Position numbers and translations under genes: made by a program. 64,000 nucleotides of DNA, taken from Scleromitrula shiraiana. Its lineage: Eukaryota > Ascomycota > Leotiomycetes > Helotiales > Sclerotiniaceae. Below, one piece after another: positions 55,441-64,000 of the stretch. Under the pieces are notes generated by a model that was given only the letters and a program-made list of their open reading frames with translations, ran no database searches and was not told where the DNA came from. The DNA lies in contig JABELC010000001.1 of NCBI GenBank assembly GCA_028455995.1, positions 434,001-498,000 of the forward strand, read 5' to 3'. Position 1 is the stretch's first letter. Each line of letters opens with the position of its first letter.

Positions 55441-56373
55441 GTATCTTGAGTGCTTGCAAATTTGTTTGGAGAGAAGAATATCATTGTCACATGCAATTCA
55501 TCATTCTCTTCTTTATATATCTCAATCTCACTCACTCACTCACTCTCTAGAGTTTTGCTTGATGAACTTGAACCATCCTACAAAACTGTGACGTTCTTAC
55601 TTTCTTTATGAGGATATCATGTCAGGCTTGTACAATCAAAATGTTGATTTAGATATATTAGCCATTCAATTTCTTTGGCAAAGGAGAAAGTCTCCCAACT
55701 TTTCTTCTCTAAGTAGTAGTCGGTTGAAACTTGCCTAACAATCAATCTTTACTCTGAAAGAAGCCAGGGCTCTCAGCTCCAGTGGAGTGGGTGGTGAGTA
55801 ACAGGTATGTGGATAGAGAGAACATACCTGCCTGGGTATGCAGGTAGGTAAACTAACCCACCTACCACTCATAACAAACCCGAATCAATATATTTAGATT
55901 GCCTGGCTTGAAGTTAAACAATCGAGCACTCAAATTATCCGATATTAAGTCAAACAACATGATAGTTTCAAAGATCGATAGTAAATCAAATAATACAGAC
56001 ACATCCTTTGGCGCGCTGGCTTAACACGGGTATCTTTTCATTTATAGTTTGGTATAATTTATCGATATTATAGATAACTTAATTTTGAACCAGCAAGCTC
56101 CTACTGGCAAGTAGAGCTCAAGGTAAGTGCCTATGTAATGTGTAGCATGTACTAAAACGGTCTTTTGGCCTAAAGGGAATAAAGAAACCAGATTCATGGA
56201 CCATGACCTACTGGTATCTTTATTAATTAATTAGATAAACATAATTTCTCGTCTGTTGCTGAAACCTAAAATTTCTTTGTTTAATTTCCTACATACATAG
56301 TATGTATTAACGAAGGAAGATCAAATACTCAATGCTAATCAGGTAAAAATCAAGATAGTAAACTTCATTCAAG
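55441..56373. other. Gene-free stretch before the J-domain gene
   Basis: About 930 bp, AT-rich, between the relic (minus) and the J-domain gene (plus). A CACT repeat lies near 55531-55548 and a small inverted repeat GGTAGGT/ACCTACC at 55844-55867. No gene seen. Confidence 0.5.
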
Positions 56374-57099
56374 ATGTACTACCTTAGCGCCCGCGCCTAT
56401 TTGAACCTCGATATCCCTTTTAATGCAAGCAAAAAAGAAATCAAAGAAGCTCGTCGTAAGTTTGCTTTCGCGACCCATCCAGACAAAAACAAGCTGTGCA
56501 ACACCGATGAAGCATTCCAGTTGGTACACGAGGCATATGAGGCTTTGGGTGAAGATTATAGCCGTATGTGGTATAATGCGAACTGTTACATACTCGACAA
56601 GCGATGTAATGAGGAAAACATTGACAGCGCGAGAGAGGCATGGAAACTGGAGTGTATGGATCCCGAAGGTCGCATACCAGAAGATAGGTTTTTGCATTTT
56701 CTAGGAAGCGAGGGCAATAAGGTCACAATACTAAGCAATACATATGAACTTCGCTCAAACGAATTTCCAAAAGAATCAGGCTACGACAAAGTAGTGTTTG
56801 TACCTATTGCCATAAGCCTAATTATTATTGGATTTGCAATAAAATTGTTTTTAAATTTCCTACTATCGTCTTTCTCTAAAAAACCAACAGTTTTGAAGGT
56901 TGCTGAAACCGATTCGAGCTCCCCCAATTCCTCCACCGCTATTCCTATAGTTCACCCCGTTCGCAAATCCCCCCGATTGTCTAATGGGGACGTAGACAAT
57001 CGGAACCCGGATAGCAGTCTTCGCAGATCTTCCCGATTGTCTAAAGAAAACCCTATGAGTCAGTCCACCGATTCATCCTCTATTCTCAATAGTGAATGA
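56374..57099 (+). CDS. Membrane-anchored J-domain (DnaJ-like) protein, orphan type
   Basis: Single exon, 241 residues. N-terminal J domain (about 7-65) with the HPD tripeptide at 35-37 in FATHPDKNK, so it could stimulate an Hsp70. Helix II is basic (KKEIKEARRKFAF) and helix III reads DEAFQLVHEAYEALGEDYSRMWYN. Behind a charged middle part comes a membrane segment (VFVPIAISLIIIGFAIKLFLNFLL, about 141-165), then a Ser/Pro/Arg-rich tail. The tail holds two copies of an RKSPRLSNG/RRSSRLSKEN-type motif (about 195 and 217). No Gly/Phe region, zinc finger or C-terminal client-binding domain: a class III J protein. J domain plus a single membrane pass suggests the ER or another endomembrane; topology not certain. 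It sits in a gene-poor stretch between relics. Confidence 0.78.
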   Translation: MYYLSARAYLNLDIPFNASKKEIKEARRKFAFATHPDKNKLCNTDEAFQLVHEAYEALGEDYSRMWYNANCYILDKRCNEENIDSAREAWKLECMDPEGRIPEDRFLHFLGSEGNKVTILSNTYELRSNEFPKESGYDKVVFVPIAISLIIIGFAIKLFLNFLLSSFSKKPTVLKVAETDSSSPNSSTAIPIVHPVRKSPRLSNGDVDNRNPDSSLRRSSRLSKENPMSQSTDSSSILNSE

Positions 57100-58525
57100 G
57101 TAAGAGAATCTCCCAACAGACGGTTACCTTTCTCATTCGCATAACCTGATTGTAATCAAGAGAAGGGTCATTATAGCTATCCTGTATTCGGAGGACTTGA
57201 GTATGTATATACACAATATTTCAAGAGAAGAGTACGATACGAATTAGTTCCTAAAAAAGACAATTGTCAGCGGGGGTTGACCAGCTGAGTAAGACACCAA
57301 GAAACAAACTAAGCAAAAGGCCTAGCATCTCGCAAACGTTTCATTCAATATCGGAGTGAGTCCTAGGTATATTACATCTACAAAACTCGGCGCAACAGTA
57401 CTCGGCAAGCTCCTAACGCTCCATCTGGGTAGAACTGCAGCCCAAACGTCCAACTGCCCCTACTTGACTGCTAGAGTCGTTCAGTCGTTCAAGAATAAAA
57501 CATTTGCATCATACACAGGCAACTGCTCTGTAGAGTAAGGAAGGCAACCCCCAGCCAAAGTAGGCGGGTTTGAAGTGGATGCCAAACATGCCTACAATAC
57601 AGAGTAGGGGGTGTTACTGCAACTCGCACCGTGAGATTACACCAGGTATGTGAGACTGGCTAGCGGAACAAATTCAATGTATTATGAAAGATGATGTCTT
57701 ACCTGAGGGTTTGCCGGTGGACATGGTGATAGTGACGTTGCCATTTTGAATGATACTTTTTGGTGCGTAAATTGTATCTTTGACAAGAAATCTAAGAATC
57801 AGCGGAGGGAGTTGGGTGTTTAAGTAGCAAGTAGATTTCCCAATAAATTAGAACATGTAGGCAGCAGGCGTGAAATGGGAATTAAAATTACCAAACACTT
57901 AAATATCTATATTCACTGGTCAGCTACCTAGAAGTTCTACCGCCTGCATCCAGTCAGGGGAAGCGAATGACCCCGCTCAATGTATTGTAAGATTTGATAA
58001 AATTGTGGTGATTTTAGACCAAAGATTAGAACCGAAGTATTCACTTATTAGATACAATAAAGTTCGGTCTAGAGGGAACATCTTTTCAAGACTCGACCAA
58101 GAGTCTAGACATGACTAAGCAGAGAACCGACTATTTTGGTAACGTTGAAAGTGTGAATGACCTCCTGAATCGGGATAAAAATGGCGAAGTTACATATCAG
58201 ACAACAACCTTGGAACTTGGAACTTGGAATACATACAGCATAGCATTCACTGCTCAGCGATATAGATATAAGGAATTTATTTTAGGTAAATGGTATTGTA
58301 CATCAATTCTTAACATCTTGGCCTTCTCAAGAATCAAGAGTAACACATCTAAGCACACCCCAGCTTCAAATGACATACACATTTCCTCATTCAACATCTA
58401 ACCACTATATAAGTATAAGGGTATCTCTAAGTAAAAACAGCAATAGACAAAAAACCACCATAGAAACTAGCCCATACCCAACCTTAGATTTTGAGACACT
58501 CAAAGACCCCCCCCCTCTCTCCCAT
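57100..58525. other. Gene-poor stretch with a possible relic
   Basis: 1.4 kb between the J-domain gene and a minus-strand hypothetical frame. Holds the possible relic at 57509-57790. A plus frame at 58111-58401 (96 codons) has an ATG but no other support and is not called. Confidence 0.4.
57509..57790 (-). pseudogene. Possible 3' gene fragment with an intron
   Basis: On the minus strand KDTIYAPKSIIQNGNVTITM leads to a GTAAGA donor (57702). After a 111-nt intron with TAG acceptor, the frame continues MFGIHFKPAYFGWG to a TGA at 57509. Upstream the frame is soon closed and no start is found. Family unknown; the protein-like wording and the in-phase intron are the only evidence. Confidence 0.25.
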
Positions 58526-58936
58526 TCATAATATATACCTCAATACATTTAAACCTACCACATACGACCATAGATCAAGGAGAATTGGGCATCCCGTCCG
58601 CTCTGCCATACACAAGCCTTGAATCGGTGAATTAGTAGTTGGGTGGGTGACCACCAGCGAATCCTCACTGTTGTATGTTTTTTTTACTCCTTCATATGTG
58701 GAGGGCGACGAGGTTCCACTTATTATGCCACCTGGAGAGAGCACGGAGTTGATGAATTCATAGCTTTTAATGTTCACTTCATGTATGTAGAGCTGATGGG
58801 CTGATTTGACTGTGTTGAGATGTACTTTTGATTTTCTAGATTTGAAGTAAAAATCAAGATACATCATTAATTTTGGGGGATAAGAATTTCCCGGGTATCT
58901 TTGATATGTTTTGTCCCAATGACTGCTCGCATGCAT
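58526..58936 (-). CDS. Hypothetical small protein, 136 aa
   Basis: Open frame on the minus strand just downstream of MED1. It is open from 58972, but that codon is TTG; the first ATG is at 58936 (MHASSHWDKTYQRYPG). No signal peptide or membrane segment is obvious. The C-terminal half (STYEGVKKTYNSEDSLVVTH, PTTNSPIQGL, AERTGCPILLDLWSYVV) reads like real protein, but I do not recognise a family. It may be a genuine orphan or a fragment of a larger decayed gene. Confidence 0.35.
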   Translation of the reverse strand: MHASSHWDKTYQRYPGNSYPPKLMMYLDFYFKSRKSKVHLNTVKSAHQLYIHEVNIKSYEFINSVLSPGGIISGTSSPSTYEGVKKTYNSEDSLVVTHPTTNSPIQGLCMAERTGCPILLDLWSYVVGLNVLRYIL

Positions 58937-59045
58937 TCTGTGCAACCTATCGTACCTAGGCTTCTTCTCCAACTCCCTGAATGGAAATTATTAACTACCC
59001 CCTTCAACAGGATCACCTTTGTTCCGAGACTAAGCCCTCATTGCA

Positions 59046-61162
59046 CTACAACCTCCCCTCACACCATTCCGCCCAAACCCCTAAATCCTCCGTAATCTCT
59101 AACATCCTAGCCAAATCCTGCCTATCCAGATCTCTCCCATTACCGTTGCCATTCCCATTCCCATCCAAACCCCCTTTACTTAAAATATTCTCTCCGATAA
59201 CAACCACACTTCCATTTCCCTGAATTTCCAAAAGGACGTTTGCCGTTCTCTTGTGAATGGGGAAGATTATTTGAAGACGAGGTAAGGGGGATAGTGTGAG
59301 GGAAATATCCAGATGCATGGATGATTTAGAGGTTGTGGTTGATGTGGAATGAGTAGAAGAGGGATTTAGATCTATCATGAAATCAGCGAATTCTTGTTTC
59401 TTGGTAGGTGGATTTGTCGTCTTTGGTGGTGAGAAGGAGGTTGAGGGTTTCTTCTTCGAGTTAGAAGAACCGAAAGTTTTCAGTAAAATAGTACTCAGAA
59501 AGGTATATTGTCTTAAACTTGGCAACATCTCAACTAATTGTCTAGGATGACTGAATGGAATTTCCGTGAGGATACGTCCGTAGTCGATCTTTTCGATAAA
59601 CAGAGTATTGGTATGATTCTTCGTTTCTTTTACTCCATTCTTCCATACCGGAATACTTGTCTCGGACTTAATGGTTCGAGCTTGAGATTCGGAGGTTTTT
59701 AATGCTTCTTCTGGAGTAGGTGGGAACATGAGACCATCGTAAGTAGTCATCTCTGAGAAATCAAATGGTGCCCCTGTTAAAGCGTAGATCTGCATCGCCG
59801 TGGCGTAGGGTACAATAAGCGGAGGATCGAATTTGCCCACGAACATCGCCTCTGGATATTTCTGGGTACTACCATCGAGAGCATCGGTTTTGTTCTCAGA
59901 ATTTGTTGGGAGAAGCGTATTGTCTGGCTCCAACCAATCGAAAATTGGTCCACCTCTTAATTGCGCTTGGAACAGGTCATCGACTGGAGGATCTGCTTGT
60001 TGTATATCATCCGAGATCCACTTATCGGAAACTCTCAGCGGAGCATATACTAGTGCAGGTAAAGGTGCGCATTCCACCAACAAGGACCAAGTTTTCCTAC
60101 TTTGATTTTTTCCGTTCGTCAGGATCCGTCGTTTCTCCTGCCAATAATCCAGTCCCAACCCGATCCGTTCTCTAGTATGCATTGTCGGTATACCGCTTCT
60201 TAGACACATCGCCGCTCTCACAATCTCATCATCCTGCATACCAACCATATCATTCTCCCTCAGTCTCCCCACCTCCCAATTATGTAATTTCTCCAAACTC
60301 GTAAAAATCCCCGCTATCGCCTCGTGACAATTGAGTCCCGGTATAACACTCAATTTATCCAACATAGTCAATCTCTCCAAATTTGCCGCAAATTTATCTA
60401 ACATCTTTGTCAACGGGCTTTCTCCATCCTTAAATTGTAAATCCTTCAACAATATATCCGATGCTGTTTTCGAATGTTTCGTTACCGACTCCGGCGCATC
60501 AGGGAATGTCAACGAAACTTTCTGTACAACGCTGTTCCCAAGGTCGATATCTAGCGCTAGAGCAGTTCCTGCTATGATGAGTGTTCGCCCATTGCTCGTG
60601 CCCATTTGATCTTCCCAAAGACATTCCAATCCAACTCTGCGAGCCAATCTTTCTAGTCCTGCTTCGCTGAGCCTTCCTTTGTTCGTCTGTTCAATTGATC
60701 TGTTAGTAAATTGACGTCGCGAACATCCTCCCGTCCCAGATACCAGCGCAAGCTAGGCACATGCCCCTTTTGCAACATTGAATGAACGAATCGTAAATAG
60801 CGCACCTTCAAAATATCCACTACATTCCCCAATCTCCTCCTCTTCTCTTCCTCATCTCTACCCAATCCAGCCAATCCAGCCCCATGCAAATCAATACCCA
60901 AATCCATACTCTCCGCGCCCAAACTTCCCATCCCCAACGCCAACGCCGCACTCGGACTATCATACCCCACCATTCCCATAGAATAAGCCCCTTGATTAGA
61001 ATGCGACGTGCCAGCCGGACTCGCTTTCTTAACCTGAGAAGGAGAAGGGACGACGGATCGAGGACCGTGGGGTGAGAATGCTAGGTGGGAGTTTGAGAAG
61101 GGGGTTGAGACTGGTGGGGTGGCTGCTACACCGGGGTATTTGCCTGGTGTTGGAGTTGCCAT
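59046..61162 (-). CDS. MED1: Mediator complex subunit MED1 (fungal type)
   Basis: Middle-module subunit of Mediator, the bridge between activators and RNA polymerase II. Exons 61162-60806 and 60686-59046 join in phase to 665 residues; the donor is GTGCGC and the intron 119 nt. The N-terminus is Pro/Ser/Gly-rich (MATPTPGKYPGVAATPP; GYDSPSAALALGMGSLGAES in part). The MED1 domain starts with the helix RRRLGNVVDILK and continues across the intron as TNKGRLSEAGLERLARRVGLECLWED (in part), then RTLIIAGTALALDIDL, VQKVSLTFPDAPESV and LLKDLQ, the usual fungal MED1 order. A Ser/Lys/Thr-rich insertion with STSFSPPKTTNPPTKKQ is near 445. The C-terminus has a Gly-Asn dipeptide repeat (DGNGNGNGNG) before the final helix. 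The first exon remains open past the donor, so splicing is inferred from the restored family sequence. Confidence 0.88.
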
Positions 61163-62445
61163 TTTGTTTGCGCTTGTGATTTATCGTGTTTGTATCGCTA
61201 GAATGGGTTGGTGAGGTGCTGCAGCTGTATAGAATTAAAAGAGCGTTCACGAGCTAGACCTTAAGTTGCTCGATATCATTCGACTTCTGTGGATTTCGTA
61301 GGAAAACCCGATGCGATAATTCAGTCAATCCTGGTTTCCCAAAAACACAAATTCGTATTAAATATGATGTAGATGCATATCAAGTAATAAAAAATCTAGA
61401 CGTGTTCCTCTAAATGTTGTGTGTAAGAGAAGATGTTAATTAATTCATCAATTGAGCTTCAGAGCCAAGCTCACCGCCTTTATCTGCCGTATCTACATCC
61501 TATCTCGGCGAATAATGAAAGCGGTGAATTAACATGCATCCCAATGTGTGGAAGTTCAGACATGCAACAAAAAGATTGAGAATTTTCTATTCGAATATTG
61601 TCGCCTGGGCAAAAGTAGCTAGAATCTCGAGACTTGAATATTAAAGCAATGGAATTTTATGCAAGGACTGTAATATTTCACAATAGAATATCTCTAATAG
61701 TTCATTTTCTCTTAAGTATGATTCTCCGCTAAATTCTTCGAATATGAAAGGGAATAACAGCTATATAGCCAGCCAAGACAACAGAAGTATTTTCGCCAGG
61801 CATTTGAATGCATTTTTCATAGTATAGAGATTAGAGGATGTTTATTTAGAAGGATGCATGAATAGATTGGGAAATATAGTCACATTGAGGAAGGATTGGC
61901 ATATTAGCATACAATTGATGACCATCCAGACAGTGCCGATCGAGTTTTCCCGCCCGATCCAGGTGAGTTGCTTATTAGCCGTGAGCGTTGAGAATTGTAC
62001 AAAAACATGTAGGAGATCAAAGTAATGGCATCTAATCTTTTGAAAAGGGAGAATTTGTATAATGTATTTATATAAAAGATCTGGGCAATCTAGACAGCGA
62101 GAGCATTCCGAGTCGCAAGAATTGTAACTTGATTAGATGATAGTTTGGCTCTATAGTTGAAATAAAGAGCTCTTAATTGAGCTTGGTGATATGAATATCG
62201 GTGCTAACATATCCTTTCTATACTGGCGATTATGTGTTCGTTATAATTTGGCGCTTTTAGTTTGAATGATTCACACCGTCAGTATTCTGTCTTGGGTTTC
62301 ATGGAGAACAACTAAGCTAATGAACTGAATGAAGCGAAAAACATAGGTCTAACAACACTAGCACTTGAGTAGTATCCTTACCCTGGATATTGTGACGAAA
62401 TATCTACCAATAGTTGATTATGCCAATGATGATGCTCACATAAAT

Positions 62446-62718
62446 ATCAAAGTAGCGCGCAAGAATACATCATTAGCATCATCGATCATCACCAAAATCA
62501 CCAACTATTAAGTAGCGACAATATGAAACATCTGCGATATGCAACAAGAGAAGGTATTTGGTGCCTTAAATATAAAATAATAATGACACCGTCATACATC
62601 GAAGTAACGCGAAAAATCCAGATCATCCGCATCATTAGCATCATCAAGAACCACCAAAACCGCTAACCATCAACTAGCTGCAACACGAAACATGAAACAA
62701 GCGAGGTATGCAGCAATA
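62446..62718. repeat. Diverged direct duplication, period about 150 bp
   Basis: Segments 62446-62550 and 62598-62718 share, in order, ATCxAAGTAxCGCG, ATCATTAGCATCATC, ACCAAAA and a GCxAxxTATGCA end, with substitutions and small indels between. Non-coding. Confidence 0.65.
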
Positions 62719-63938
62719 AAACTCAAATAGAGTTGGTATAAAGTGTAGATCACTGGAAACCTCAGCCCTATGCTGCAATGTGCAAACCACGACCAATCTT
62801 ATCTGGGAAGAGGAAGTGGATATGGTTGAAAAGTTTGGGTAGTGCGATGTTGTATTATTGCGGTAGATATACAAACGAGAGAGGGGTAGAAAGGTGGAAT
62901 GAGTTGAAGTATGTAAGTTTTGGATTTGAGAGAAGAACTTTCTTGCAGTGTGTATGCTTGGAGTGTGTAGAAAGAAAGAAAGAGAGATGTCCAGTACTGA
63001 AGGGTGGTTTCGAACATGACACTATACTGCCTACTATGTATATACACCAGAAATTTCTCAACTAGATCAAGAAAACGATGAACATATATAAGAAGAAGCT
63101 TTTCATCTCTCAACATGTAAGTAGAAACACCACCATATCGTGCGATGTCTACCTACCTACAACTTATACTCAAACCTCCATAACATATAGCCACCATACA
63201 AACCACAAAGCTCAAAGCACCCCAACATATCTAGCCATCGCTTTGGGCCGAAACACCAACCATCCAGCCACACACACACCAACAACGCCTTTTCGTCAGC
63301 ACACAGCATTGCGTCGCGCATACCACTGCCATACATGCAGGCCAGGCCAGACTAATGCCGATAAAACAAGACAAGTCGGTCGAAGCCGACAAAATACATA
63401 TATTTGTAGCATTAATGAATGCCTAAATTCGACACATCAATTCCTCCATATAAACAGGGGAAAGCGAGCTTCGGTTGAAATTTACCCGGTGTCGATATGT
63501 ATGTCCTGGGAGGTAAGGATGGTGGCATTTTGTGCTAGGCGAATGCAAATTGGAAGGAAGAACTAGAGATCGATGGGGGGATACGTAAGTGTGTATGTTA
63601 TGTTGTTGCCTTTGCTTTGGGGTACTGATATGTGTGTGTGTACAAGTGGATAGATATGTATTATATCGGCGCTACCTACGTAGATCGCATTTTGTAACAC
63701 ACGACCCTACACCATACCACACTAGACTGACCGGAACATGCAGTCAGCAGTAATCAATCAATCAAATCAGTGAACCCCCAAAAAAGAAATTGATTTCCAT
63801 CCCGTCGTATGTCTATCTGTCGTCAGCACTTATTTTTTCTACAACAACAAGAACGTCCGAACACCAACTGTAGGTACAGTAAGGTACAGAGGTACGAAGC
63901 TTGCACAGAAGGTTCGGGTACGGTACACGGGGTAGGCA

Positions 63939-63981
63939 ACGATAGACACGATAGAAACGATAGACACGATAGACAAGACGA
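63939..63981. repeat. Short tandem repeat of ACGATAGACA
   Basis: About four imperfect 10-bp copies at the right edge of the window. Confidence 0.85.
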
Positions 63982-64000
63982 TATCCGAGGCTAAGGAATG

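Larger units (their letters stand above)
61163..64000. other. 2.8-kb gene-free right end, with a diverged duplication
   Basis: Upstream region of MED1 running to the right edge. No coding region with support; several opposed frames at 62674-63566 are low-complexity or lack family features. It contains the direct duplication 62446-62550/62598-62718 and the ACGATAGACA repeat near the edge. Confidence 0.45.

Noticed and set aside
55844..55867. Hairpin GGTAGGT ... ACCTACC as a terminator
   Set aside because: Seven-pair stem without a U tract or adjacent gene end; intrinsic terminators of this kind are not a feature of fungal Pol II genes.
58111..58401. 96-codon plus frame starting with ATG
   Set aside because: No recognisable motif; in an AT-rich, relic-containing interval where such frames arise by chance.
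62674..63566. Cluster of overlapping frames at the right end
   Set aside because: Opposed and mutually overlapping, with Thr/His/Gln-rich or Ser/Leu-rich composition and no shared splice structure.

Overview
The window is nuclear DNA of a filamentous ascomycete (Pezizomycotina). Most protein genes are cut by one to five short GT-AG introns (about 50-120 nt), genes lie on both strands, and the products (group VI histidine kinase, fungal RGS/transmembrane protein, NCE102, Dal5-type permease, fungal MED1) are typical of that group. The protein style suggests a leotiomycete of the Botrytis/Sclerotinia kind. That last step is inference; no rDNA or other marker is present.

Layout. 1-3263 (-): SLN1-type hybrid histidine kinase, running off the left edge, preceded by a 3.6-kb microsatellite-rich leader. 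6886-8135 (-): RFC5 clamp-loader subunit. 9781-10665 (-): unknown one-pass membrane protein. 11378-12211 (+): BUD32 kinase of KEOPS. 13007-13937 (-): AP-1 sigma adaptin in six small exons. 14686-15618 (+): glutamate-cysteine ligase regulatory subunit. 16700-17692 (+): MAF1. 19229-21121 (-): Dal5/TNA1-type MFS permease. 21810-24748 (-): SAC-domain phosphoinositide phosphatase with an hSac2 domain. 25309-26866 (-): RAX1/RgsD-like RGS protein. 28655-29531 (-): Cys-rich membrane protein. 30587-32858 (+): peroxisomal acyl-CoA oxidase ending in SKL. 33292-35076 (+): inositol/sugar transporter. 35543-37028 (-): AIM24-family protein. 38377-39814 (-): orphan with an internal repeat. 40862-41911 (-): eIF2-beta. 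42546-42983 (+): Mim2-like mitochondrial import protein. 43615-44171 (-): NCE102-like MARVEL protein. 46616-47881 (-): COQ2. 48896-53487 (+): large JmjC/zinc-finger/AT-hook chromatin protein. 56374-57099 (+): membrane-anchored J-domain protein. 59046-61162 (-): Mediator MED1.

Most genes are single-copy housekeeping or signalling functions (osmosensing, replication, KEOPS, vesicle coats, Pol III control, translation initiation, beta-oxidation, ubiquinone, Mediator). I see no biosynthetic cluster, operon-like system or intact transposon.

Accessory-type material sits in the gaps. A 310-bp MITE-like element with 32-bp terminal inverted repeats and TA flanks lies between the divergent COQ2 and JmjC genes. 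A gene relic with three in-frame stops and a frameshift lies at 54783-55440. Two weaker relics lie at 46231-46468 and 57509-57790. Intron-like signals without an open frame occur at 27930-28134, and a diverged direct duplication at 62446-62718. Exon limits were read by eye from splice signals and reading-frame continuity.
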